Of a stretch of 64,000 bases of DNA, positions 17,009-24,226 are shown in pieces. Source of the stretch: Thermus neutrinimicus (GTDB taxonomy: Bacteria; Deinococcota; Deinococci; Deinococcales; Thermaceae); assembly GCF_022760955.1 (NCBI RefSeq), contig NZ_JAKTNU010000001.1, positions 253,507 through 317,506 on the forward strand, given 5' to 3'. The position numbers and the translations under genes are program-made. The notes below the pieces were generated by a model, which made no database searches, was not told the origin of the DNA, and saw only the letters and a program-made list of their open reading frames with translations. How positions within the stretch are numbered: the first letter of the stretch is position 1; every line of letters begins with the position of its first letter.

Positions 17009-17632
17009 TTACCAGAGGCTAAGAAGCGCCTCCAGGCTTGCCCGTAAGTTTACCAAACCCACCCCGTAGGTGGGAATCCCCAAGGCCAAGCCCACGCTTC
17101 CCCAATAGGGCCCCGGGCTTATGGGTAGCTCAAGGGGAAGGGAGGGGCTTTCCCAGGGCTCGTAAGCCCGCACCTCTTGGTAGGTGAGGCCCGTGGGGGC
17201 CTCCACCCGCAAGACCAGGGGTTCCTCCTCGGCCTTTAGGGGTTGCCAGCCCTTTGGGGTTTCCTTGGCTCCTGGGAAGCTTTGGCCAAGGCCCTCCCCG
17301 GGAAAGGCTAGAAGGAGGCGGTCAGGGCGGGTTTTTTCCAGAAGGTGGGCCAGGGGTGCCCGGGTGGGTCCGGAAAGGGTAAGGCCTTCCAGGGTGGGGG
17401 AGAGGGGGGAGGGATCCAAGGCCAGGAGAATCCGCCCCCGAAAGGAGAGGCCGTTTAGGGCCTGGAGCACGGGCAAAGCCTCCCCGTAGGGAGCGTGGAG
17501 AAGGTAGGTCCTGCCTCCCCGCCCGCCCTCCAGGTAGCAGTAAAGGGTGCCGAATTCGTCCAATCCCGCCCGGAGGTGCTCCGAGAGGACCTCGAGGTCC
17601 GCGGAAAGCTGTTCCAGTAGGGAAGAAACCAT
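17009..17632 (-). CDS. Hypothetical protein
   Basis: 207 residues, soluble, with no signal peptide. The N-terminal 30 residues form an amphipathic helix (LLEQLSADLEVLSEHLRAGLDEF), followed by an alpha/beta segment with Leu/Pro-rich strands. I recognise no family. It is divergent from the phosphoesterase gene at 17656, with only 23 bases between the starts; a TAGGAT at 17649-17644 may serve as its -10. Codon use is like its neighbours, so it is a real gene of unknown role. Confidence 0.55.
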   Translation of the reverse strand: MVSSLLEQLSADLEVLSEHLRAGLDEFGTLYCYLEGGRGGRTYLLHAPYGEALPVLQALNGLSFRGRILLALDPSPLSPTLEGLTLSGPTRAPLAHLLEKTRPDRLLLAFPGEGLGQSFPGAKETPKGWQPLKAEEEPLVLRVEAPTGLTYQEVRAYEPWESPSLPLELPISPGPYWGSVGLALGIPTYGVGLVNLRASLEALLSLW

Positions 17633-17655
17633 GTTCTCATGGTATCCTAAACCCC

Positions 17656-18378
17656 GTGCGCTACCTGGTCCTCTCCGACATCCACGGCAACTGGCCTGCC
17701 CTGCAGGCTGTGCTTCAGGCTGCCCCCCCTTTTGATGGGGTGCTCTTCCTGGGGGATGCGGTGGGCTACTATCCGGATGGGGACCGGGTGTTGGACTGGC
17801 TCATGGAGGTGGAGGCCTGGTGCGTCCTGGGCAACCACGACGCCTGGCTTCTGGCCCTGGACCGGTTGCCCAAGGAGGGGGTGGTCTTGGAGATCCTGGC
17901 CTGGCAGCGAAGGAGGCTTTCCCAAAGGCACCTGGATTTCCTCGCCTCCTGGCCCTGGCAAAAGGAGGTGGAGGGGGCGCTTTTGGTCCACGGGAGCCCC
18001 TGCGACCCCATGGAGTACGTGGATGGGCTGGATATGGCCCGCCAGGCCTTTGCCTGCACGGAGCACCGCCTCACCTTCCACGGGCATACCCACCTGGCCG
18101 GGGCCTTTCTGGAGCTTTCCGGACCTCGTTCCTGGGTGCGCTACCAACGCCTTTCCGAGGGGGGTGAGCTGATCCTTCCCCCCACGGTACGGGCCCTGGC
18201 CAACCCGGGTTCGGTGGGCCAGCCCCGCGACCATGTGCCGGGGGCGGCCTTTGCCCTTTGGGAAGGGGATGGGATCACCTTTTTCCGGGTGGATTACGAC
18301 CTGGAACGGGTGGCCCACCGCCTGAAGGAGGAGGGGTTTCCCACGTGGCTCTACACCCGCCTGACCCTGGGGGAATAA
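17656..18378 (+). CDS. Calcineurin-like metallophosphoesterase
   Basis: 240 residues starting at GTG 17656. The metal-binding signature is complete: 'DIHGN' at residues 8-12, 'GDAVGYYPD' around 35-42, 'VLGNHD' around 57-62, and 'FHGHTH' around 141-146. This is the YfcE/diadenosine-tetraphosphatase-type phosphodiesterase fold; the substrate is unknown. TATCCT at 17643-17648 ends 7 bases before the GTG, indicating a leaderless mRNA. Its 3' end overlaps the start of holB by 34 bases, so it is the first gene of the run phosphoesterase-holB-ricT-small unknown. Confidence 0.88.
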   Translation: MRYLVLSDIHGNWPALQAVLQAAPPFDGVLFLGDAVGYYPDGDRVLDWLMEVEAWCVLGNHDAWLLALDRLPKEGVVLEILAWQRRRLSQRHLDFLASWPWQKEVEGALLVHGSPCDPMEYVDGLDMARQAFACTEHRLTFHGHTHLAGAFLELSGPRSWVRYQRLSEGGELILPPTVRALANPGSVGQPRDHVPGAAFALWEGDGITFFRVDYDLERVAHRLKEEGFPTWLYTRLTLGE

Positions 18379-19154
18379 TCGGCCATGAGGCCATCCTAGA
18401 GCTTCTTCCCCGGCTTGGCGCCTCCACCTTGCTCTTCTCGGGGCCGGAAGGGGTAGGAAGGCGCCTTGTGGCCCGCTGGTATGCCTGGGGGCTCAACCGG
18501 GGGTTCCCTCCCCCCGCCTTGGGGGAGCACCCTGATCTTTGGGAGATTGCTCCTCCGGAGCGGGGTTTGAAGGGACAGGCGGAGATCCGCCTCGAGGAGG
18601 TGGAGCCCCTTTTGCCCTGGTTCGCCACCCACCCCCGGGAGCGGGTCAAGGTGGCCATCCTGGATGCTGCCCACCTCCTCACCGAGGCCGCGGCCAATGC
18701 CCTTTTGAAGCTCCTAGAGGAACCCCCTTCCTACGGGCGCATCGTCCTCATCGCCCCAAGCCGCGCCACCCTTCTTCCCACCCTGGCCAGCCGGGCCCTG
18801 GAGGTGGCCTTTGCCCCCGTGCCCGAGGAACGCCTTTACCCCTTGACCCAAGACCCCGAGCTCCTGGCCTATGCCGGCGGGGCCCCAGGCCGGCTCCTAA
18901 GGGCTTTGGCTGATCCTAGTGCCTTTCGCGCCCGCATGGAGAAGGCCAGGGAGGTGGGGGGTGCCTCCCCCTGGCGGCGGCTTGCCCTCCTGAGGGAGCT
19001 CTTGGCGGATGAGGAAGGGGTTTTCGCCCTTTATGCCGCCTTTCGCCACTCCCCTCGGGCCCTTCTGGCCCTGGAGGCGGCCCGGGAGGCCTTGGAACGG
19101 TATGTGAGCCCGGACCTGGTCCTGGCCCGGTTGGCCTTAGACTTGGAAACATGA
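18345..19154 (+). CDS. holB: DNA polymerase III subunit delta'
   Basis: 269 residues from GTG 18345, chosen because the translation from there matches the beginning of Thermus delta' (VALHPPDPGG..IGHEAIL); a further 29 codons are open upstream but lie inside the phosphoesterase. It is a clamp-loader subunit of the AAA+ fold. 'LLFSGPEGVGRRLVARWYA' (about 27-45) is a degenerate P-loop whose Lys is Arg, so it should not hydrolyse ATP. 'ANALLKLLEEPPSYG' (about 115-129) is the conserved sensor region. The four-cysteine zinc module of the E. coli protein is absent. It overlaps ricT by 4 bases. Confidence 0.92.
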   Translation: MALHPPDPGGIIGHEAILELLPRLGASTLLFSGPEGVGRRLVARWYAWGLNRGFPPPALGEHPDLWEIAPPERGLKGQAEIRLEEVEPLLPWFATHPRERVKVAILDAAHLLTEAAANALLKLLEEPPSYGRIVLIAPSRATLLPTLASRALEVAFAPVPEERLYPLTQDPELLAYAGGAPGRLLRALADPSAFRARMEKAREVGGASPWRRLALLRELLADEEGVFALYAAFRHSPRALLALEAAREALERYVSPDLVLARLALDLET

Positions 19155-19939
19155 CCGTGGGCGTTCGCCTGCACGCCGATGTGCGCAAAGCCCGCACCCC
19201 TGTCCTGCGCTACTTCCGCTTCCAGGGGGAGCCCCCGCCCCTGGAGGCATATGTGGTGGTGCGCACCAGCCGGGGTCTGGAGGTGGGCAAGGTGCGCACC
19301 CCGCCCCGGAAGGAGAAGGAGGCCGGGGAGGTGGTGCGCCTGGCCACCAAGGAGGATCTGGACCTGGCCTCGAGGCTCCGGGCCAGGGCGGAGGAGGCGG
19401 CGTTTTACCTCAGGGCCCGCCTTCGGGAGGAGGGGGTCAAGGCCAAGGTCCTGGGGTGCGACTTCACCCTGGATGGCCGCCACCTTTCCGTGCACTACGC
19501 CGCGGAGGAGCGGGTTAACCTTAGGCGCTTTACCCGGGAGTTATCGGAGCGCTTCGGGGCCCGGGTGGAGTTCTTGGCCGAGGGCCCCCGGGAGGAGGCC
19601 GCCTACCTGGGCACCCTGGGCGCCTGCGGGATGGAGTCCTGTTGCTCCACCTGGCTCCAGGGTTTCGCCCAGGTTTCCATCAAGCTGGCCCGCGACCAGG
19701 GGCTTCCCTTAAACCCCGAGAAGATCTCCGGTCCCTGCGGCCGGCTCCTTTGTTGCTTGGCCTACGAGCATCCCGTGTACCGGGAGCTTTTGGCGGAACT
19801 CCCCCGCAAAAACGCCCGGGTCTGTACCAAAGAGGGGGTCTGCGGCAAGGTGCAGAAGGTGAACCCCTTAAAGGGGACGGTGGAACTCCTCCTGGAGGAG
19901 GGCAAGGCGGTGGAGGTGTCCAAGGAGGAGCTGGCCTGA
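19151..19939 (+). CDS. ricT: PSP1-domain protein, RicT (YaaT) homologue
   Basis: 262 residues. 'LGACGMESCCSTWLQGF' (about 156-172) and 'KISGPCGRLLCCLAYE' (about 192-207) are the cysteine-rich PSP1 signature. In B. subtilis RicT, with RicA and RicF, is an Fe-S protein affecting RNase Y, RNA processing and sporulation. The holB-ricT neighbourhood is conserved from Firmicutes to Thermus. Here the ATG overlaps the holB TGA (ATGA), so the two are translationally coupled. RicA/RicF partners are not in the window. Confidence 0.85.
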   Translation: MTVGVRLHADVRKARTPVLRYFRFQGEPPPLEAYVVVRTSRGLEVGKVRTPPRKEKEAGEVVRLATKEDLDLASRLRARAEEAAFYLRARLREEGVKAKVLGCDFTLDGRHLSVHYAAEERVNLRRFTRELSERFGARVEFLAEGPREEAAYLGTLGACGMESCCSTWLQGFAQVSIKLARDQGLPLNPEKISGPCGRLLCCLAYEHPVYRELLAELPRKNARVCTKEGVCGKVQKVNPLKGTVELLLEEGKAVEVSKEELA

Positions 19940-19943
19940 GGGG

Positions 19944-20219
19944 ATGACCGGGGCCCAGGTTTTCGCCCGGAAGGTGCGCCGCCTGGTGCTGAACCGCCAG
20001 GGCACCGAGGCCCAGATCTTCCTCCTCACCCCTTGGGAGGAGGGCTTCCTCTACCTGCGCTCCGATGGCTTCGCCCACTTTGCCCAGGGACTAGGGGCGG
20101 AGGAGTTGGCGGGCTTTGCCTTGGGAAAGGGGCGGGTGGAGCTCCGCTTCCCGGATGGAAGCGCCCTCACCCTCCGCTACCGCCTGGGACGCTGGGTCAA
20201 GGTCCTTCACTTCTCGTAG
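19944..20219 (+). CDS. Small hypothetical protein of the holB-ricT operon
   Basis: 91 residues, soluble, beta-rich (ARKVRRLVLNRQGTEAQIFLL; GRVELRFPDGSALTLRYR). It starts 4 bases after ricT and belongs to the same operon. No family recognised. Its 3' end overlaps the convergent permease gene by 13 bases. Confidence 0.6.
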   Translation: MTGAQVFARKVRRLVLNRQGTEAQIFLLTPWEEGFLYLRSDGFAHFAQGLGAEELAGFALGKGRVELRFPDGSALTLRYRLGRWVKVLHFS

Positions 20220-21130
20220 GGCTTCCCCACCGCCGCTGGGGGCCGGCTCTTGCCCATGAAGCCCGCCAGCACCAGTACCGTGACCACGTAGGGGAAGGCC
20301 TGCACCAAGACGGCGGGCAGGATTTCCGTCCCTTGGAGCTGGATGGCCAGGGCACTGGCGAAGCCAAAGAGCAAGGTGGAGAAAAGGATGCCCAAGGGAT
20401 GCCATTTGCCGAAGATCATGGCCGCTAGGGAGATGAAGCCCATGCCCGCCGACATTCCCCGGACAAACTGGTTGAGGAAGCCGATGGCCAGATAGGCCCC
20501 GGCCAGCCCTGCCAGGATCCCGGAGAGCACCACCCCAAGGTAGCGCATGCGGTACACGTTGATCCCCAGGGTATCGGCGGCCTCGGGGTGCTCGCCCACG
20601 GCCCTCAGGCGCAGGCCCAAGGGGGTCTTGAAGAGGACCCACCAGGCCACGGGAACCAGGAGGAAGGCCAGGTAGACCAAAGGGGAAAGGGCGAAGCCCT
20701 CGGGCCCCCAAAGGGGCAGGCGGTTCGCCACCTCCTTGGAGTTGGTGGCGTTGCCGTAGAAGTAGGTGAGGACCAGGCTTGGGGCCCCTAAAGCCAGGAG
20801 GTTGATGGCGGTGGCGCTGATGATCTGATCGGCCCGGTATTTGATGGAAACCACCGCGTGCACCCAGGCCACCAGCCCGCCCACCAGCATGGCGCTTAGG
20901 ACCCCAAGCCAGGGAAGCCAGGGATGGGGGCCTGGGCCTAGGAGGTGTTCCACCCTTTCCACCACCACCGCCGCGGTGAGGGCCCCGAAGAGGATGATGC
21001 CCTCGAGGGCGATGTTCACCACCCCGCTCCTTTCGGAGAACATGCCCCCCAAGGCGGTGAGCAAAAGGGGGGTGGTCTGGCGCAGGGTGGAGAAGAAGAG
21101 GGCAATCCAAAAGGCGGTGTCCAGGTTCAT
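20207..21130 (-). CDS. Nucleoside-type ABC transporter permease (NupQ/YufQ-like)
   Basis: 307 residues, about nine hydrophobic segments, branched-chain-amino-acid/ribose permease fold (BPD_transp_2). 'MFSERSGVVNIALEGIILFGA' (about 30-50) is the diagnostic start of the BmpC/YufQ group, which with a Bmp-family lipoprotein and a double-ATPase imports nucleosides. The ATG overlaps the stop of the partner permease by 4 bases. Neither the binding lipoprotein nor the ATPase is in this window. Confidence 0.88.
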   Translation of the reverse strand: MNLDTAFWIALFFSTLRQTTPLLLTALGGMFSERSGVVNIALEGIILFGALTAAVVVERVEHLLGPGPHPWLPWLGVLSAMLVGGLVAWVHAVVSIKYRADQIISATAINLLALGAPSLVLTYFYGNATNSKEVANRLPLWGPEGFALSPLVYLAFLLVPVAWWVLFKTPLGLRLRAVGEHPEAADTLGINVYRMRYLGVVLSGILAGLAGAYLAIGFLNQFVRGMSAGMGFISLAAMIFGKWHPLGILFSTLLFGFASALAIQLQGTEILPAVLVQAFPYVVTVLVLAGFMGKSRPPAAVGKPYEK

Positions 21131-22959
21131 GGGGCCTCCTTCGCTTCCTCGCGCTTCTTCGCCTCTTCCCTCAGCTCCACCTCCGCCGCCCTTAAGGGGT
21201 CGGTGAAGTAGCGGGGCAAAAAGCCCCCTGCAGCGATGAAGAGGACGATCAAGGCCTGAAGCACCGCCACCAGCTCCCGGCTGATGCCCAGCTGCAGGTT
21301 CACCTGCAACCCCCCCGTGAGGAGGATGCCGAAAAGCCAGGCGGCGAGGCCCACCCCCAAGGGGGTGTTCTGGCCCATGAGGGCCACGGCGATGCCGTCA
21401 AAGCCCACGGAGTAGGGAAGGGATTGCTTCAGGCGGTACTCGTCTACCCCTCCCCCCAGCACGTAGTGGGTGGCGGCCAGGCCCGCCAAGGCCCCCGCCA
21501 GGAACATGATGAGGACCACCTTCCGCCCAGAGAGCACCCCCCCGTACTCCGCCGCCTTGGGGGCCAGGCCCATGGCCCTAAGCTCGTACCCTCCCACGGT
21601 GCGGAAGACGTAGAAGTGGAAAAACAAAAGGGCCAGAAGGGCCAAAAGGAAGGCCCCGTTGAGCCGCACTGAGGTGAGGTCGGGACCGAAGCTCACCGTA
21701 GGTCCGGGAAGAAGGCCGCCCACCAGGTAACCCCCCGTGCCCGCCAGAAGGCCCATGAGCACCCGGTGCCCCAGGCTTTTCCGGGTGAGAAAGTAGCCCC
21801 CAAGGCCCAGGAGGAGGGCCAAGGGCAGGGCGAAGGAGAGCTCCCCCCCTGGGGCCACCAGCTCGGTCCAGTGGGGGATGCGGGCCTCGGGTCGGATCTC
21901 GTAGCTTCGGGCCTCGTAGCCCGGGTATTTGAAGGGCAGATACAGGGTGCGGCCGAAGAACTTGTACTCGTTGGCGGAGATGAGGAAGAGGAAGAGGCTT
22001 GCGGCAATGTAGTTCAGCATGATGGTGTTGATCACCTCGTGGGCCCCGAAGCGGGCCTTGAGCCAGCCGGGCAAGGCTCCCCAAAGCCCCCCAGCCAAGG
22101 CGGCGGCCAGGATGGCCAGGGGTAGCACCAGCCAGCGGGGTCCGGGCAGGTACACCCCCACCAGCATGGCGGCGATGGCCCCCAGGATCAGTTGCCCCGG
22201 GGCCCCGATGTTGAAGAGCCCCCCGCGGAAGCCCAGGGCCACAGCCAGGCCGGTGAAGATCAAGGGCGTGGCCAAAAGGAGGCTTTGCAGGAAACCCGAG
22301 GGGTTTACCAAGGGGCTATAGAGGAGCTGGTAGGTGTAGGTGATGAGGTCCAGCTTCAGCATCCAGGCCTCCCTCAGGCTCTGGGCCTCCCCTGGGGCCC
22401 TTTTCATCACCGCCACGATGACCCCGCCCAGCAAGGAGGCCAGGAGGAGGGAGAAAAGGGGTACCACCACCCCCCGGCGGCGCACCAAAAAGGCCAGGCC
22501 ACCCGGGGAGAAAAGCCGGGCCAGGAGGAGAAGGTAAAGGCTAAAGGCCAAGGTGGCGTAGCTGCCAAGCCCCAAGCTGTAGCGCCTGAGGATGGGCCTT
22601 TCCGCGCCGGCCATCACCTGGGCCACGCTGGCTTGGAAGAGGAGGTAGGTGAGGAGGAAGAGGCCGAGGCCCAAGGCCCCCATGGGGTAGAGCTTCCGGG
22701 AGGCCTTTGGGGTCCAGGCCAGGACCAGGGTGAGGGCCAGCCAGGCCAAGGAGGGATAGAAGGCCCAAAGGAGCCAGCCATCCCGGTAGCCCGGGGGCAG
22801 GGTTCCTTGGGGCAGGTGGTGGCCGAAGGGACTTAGGAGTACGCCTTCGCCGCCGAAAAGGCGATGGGGTACCGCCCAAGGGGCCAGGTACCAGAGGAGG
22901 AGGACAACCCCTCCCCCCAAGGCCACCAGGACTCCCAGGCGCCTCTCGTCCGTCAACAC
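21127..22959 (-). CDS. Nucleoside-type ABC transporter permease with N-terminal extension (NupP/YufP-like)
   Basis: 610 residues from GTG 22959; the start is set by TACAAT at 22972-22967, 7 bases upstream. The C-terminal about 370 residues are a YufP-type permease (GLFNIGAPGQLILGAIAAML; VINTIMLNYIAASL; LRAMGLAPKAAEYGGV). The first about 200 residues hold four or five extra hydrophobic segments not present in the usual 350-residue YufP, so the protein is nearly twice the normal size. The second permease follows with a 4-base overlap. Function by family is nucleoside uptake; the role of the extension is unknown. Confidence 0.85.
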   Translation of the reverse strand: MLTDERRLGVLVALGGGVVLLLWYLAPWAVPHRLFGGEGVLLSPFGHHLPQGTLPPGYRDGWLLWAFYPSLAWLALTLVLAWTPKASRKLYPMGALGLGLFLLTYLLFQASVAQVMAGAERPILRRYSLGLGSYATLAFSLYLLLLARLFSPGGLAFLVRRRGVVVPLFSLLLASLLGGVIVAVMKRAPGEAQSLREAWMLKLDLITYTYQLLYSPLVNPSGFLQSLLLATPLIFTGLAVALGFRGGLFNIGAPGQLILGAIAAMLVGVYLPGPRWLVLPLAILAAALAGGLWGALPGWLKARFGAHEVINTIMLNYIAASLFLFLISANEYKFFGRTLYLPFKYPGYEARSYEIRPEARIPHWTELVAPGGELSFALPLALLLGLGGYFLTRKSLGHRVLMGLLAGTGGYLVGGLLPGPTVSFGPDLTSVRLNGAFLLALLALLFFHFYVFRTVGGYELRAMGLAPKAAEYGGVLSGRKVVLIMFLAGALAGLAATHYVLGGGVDEYRLKQSLPYSVGFDGIAVALMGQNTPLGVGLAAWLFGILLTGGLQVNLQLGISRELVAVLQALIVLFIAAGGFLPRYFTDPLRAAEVELREEAKKREEAKEAP

Positions 22960-22966
22960 GCCCAAG

Positions 22967-22972
22967 ATTGTA
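22967..22972 (-). promoter_or_regulatory. -10 of the nucleoside permease operon, leaderless
   Basis: TACAAT on the minus strand, 7 bases before GTG 22959. It lies back to back with the ubiE -10 in a 60-base intergenic region. Confidence 0.6.
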
Positions 22973-23007
22973 CCCGAGCCCCGGGGGTCTAAAGTCCCCG
23001 AAGGTGT

Positions 23008-23013
23008 TAGACT
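23008..23013 (+). promoter_or_regulatory. -10 of ubiE, leaderless
   Basis: TAGACT ends 6 bases before GTG 23020. No clear -35. Confidence 0.45.
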
Positions 23014-23019
23014 CCTTCC

Positions 23020-23727
23020 GTGGCGGTTTCGCCGGAGGAAAAGGCAAAGCGGGTGCGGCGCATGTTTTCGGAGATCGCCCCGCGCTACGACCTTTTGAAC
23101 CGGCTCCTTTCCCTGGGGAGCGACCTCCGTTGGCGCAGGCGGGCGGTGGCCCTGGCCTTGGAAAAAAACCCCGGGCGCATCCTGGACCTGGCCACGGGCA
23201 CCGGGGACCTGGCCCTCATGCTGAAGAAGCGGGCTCCCCAAGCCCAGGTGGTGGGGGCGGACTTCGCCCCGCCCATGCTGGGGATCGCCCGAAGGAAGGC
23301 CCGGGCCTTGGGGCTTTCGGTGGAGTTTGTGGAGGCGGATGCCCTGGCCCTGCCGTTTCCCGAGGGGAGTTTTGAGGCTGTTACCATCGCCTTTGGCTTC
23401 CGCAACTTCACCGATTACCATAAGGCCCTTCTGGAGCTTCGGCGGATCCTCACCCCGGGCGGCCGCCTGGTCATCCTCGAGTTTCCGCCCCCCCCCAGGG
23501 GGGCCTTTGGTCTGGTCTACCGGATCTACTTCCAGAGGATCCTTCCCTTCCTAGGAGGCCTGATCTCGGGGAGCTTTGGGGCCTACCGCTACCTTCCGGA
23601 AAGCGTGGAGGCCTTTCCCCCACCGGAGGCCCTGAAATCCCTGATGGAGGAAGCGGGCTTCAAGGTCCGCTACGAACTCCTCACCTTCGGGGTGGCGGCC
23701 ATCCACGTGGGGGACCTAGAGGCCTGA
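23020..23727 (+). CDS. ubiE: Demethylmenaquinone methyltransferase
   Basis: 235 residues from GTG 23020. Class I SAM-dependent methyltransferase of the MenG/UbiE family: 'MFSEIAPRYDLLNRLLSLG' near the N-terminus, SAM motif 'ILDLATGTGDLALML' (about 54-68), 'GADFAPPMLGIAR' (motif II), 'AFGFRNFTDY' (about 125-134) and 'GGRLVILEF'. It makes the last methylation of menaquinone, the quinone that feeds the bc complex found elsewhere in this window. It is cytoplasmic or loosely membrane-associated. Monocistronic; its 3' end overlaps the convergent arsC gene by 12 bases. Confidence 0.95.
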   Translation: MAVSPEEKAKRVRRMFSEIAPRYDLLNRLLSLGSDLRWRRRAVALALEKNPGRILDLATGTGDLALMLKKRAPQAQVVGADFAPPMLGIARRKARALGLSVEFVEADALALPFPEGSFEAVTIAFGFRNFTDYHKALLELRRILTPGGRLVILEFPPPPRGAFGLVYRIYFQRILPFLGGLISGSFGAYRYLPESVEAFPPPEALKSLMEEAGFKVRYELLTFGVAAIHVGDLEA

Positions 23728-24168
23728 GGCCCGCCTCAGCTCCGCATCGGTGGGGATGCGCCCTGCCTTGAGGTTTTCCACCAGGTACCGGGCCATGCGC
23801 CCCAGGGCGTCCCGCACCCGGCGCCACTCCTCCAGGGGTTTTCCCGAAGGGTCGGGGAAGGAGACGTGACGCTTTTGCGTCTTGGCGGGGTAGGCGGGGC
23901 AGGCTCCCCGTGCGGCGTCGCAGACGGTGAGGACCAGGTCAAACCTCCACGGGTCGGGCACCTCCAGAAGGGTCTTGGAGGAGTGCCCCTTTAGGTCAAT
24001 CCCCACCTCGGCCATCACCCTTTTGGCCTCCTCCTTGACGAAGGTCTTCTCGGTGCCGGCGGAGTGGACCTCGAGGTCCAGCCCCATCTCCCTGGCCCAG
24101 TGCCGGATCCAGCCCTCCGCCATCTGGCTGCGGGCGGAGTTGTGGGTGCAAAGGACGAGAAGGCGCAT
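23716..24168 (-). CDS. arsC: Thioredoxin-coupled arsenate reductase (low-molecular-weight phosphatase fold)
   Basis: 150 residues from ATG 24168 (a TTG six bases upstream is less likely). 'LCTHNSARS' puts the nucleophile Cys7 in the CX5R loop ending at Arg13. Cys83 and Cys90 in 'VCDAARGAC' have the seven-residue spacing of the Cys82/Cys89 redox relay in pI258/B. subtilis ArsC. It reduces arsenate to arsenite using thioredoxin. TAGGCT at 24181-24176 ends 7 bases before the ATG. No arsB, arsR or acr gene is adjacent. Confidence 0.9.
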   Translation of the reverse strand: MRLLVLCTHNSARSQMAEGWIRHWAREMGLDLEVHSAGTEKTFVKEEAKRVMAEVGIDLKGHSSKTLLEVPDPWRFDLVLTVCDAARGACPAYPAKTQKRHVSFPDPSGKPLEEWRRVRDALGRMARYLVENLKAGRIPTDAELRRASGL

Positions 24169-24226
24169 CTGCAAAAGCCTATCCCTTCTCGGTCAGGGGA
24201 AGGTTAAGGAGGCTTGGCCCTGGGTT

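Noticed and set aside
22960-23421. 154 extra N-terminal codons on the long nucleoside permease
   Set aside because: They lie antisense to ubiE and across both divergent -10 elements; the start is GTG 22959.
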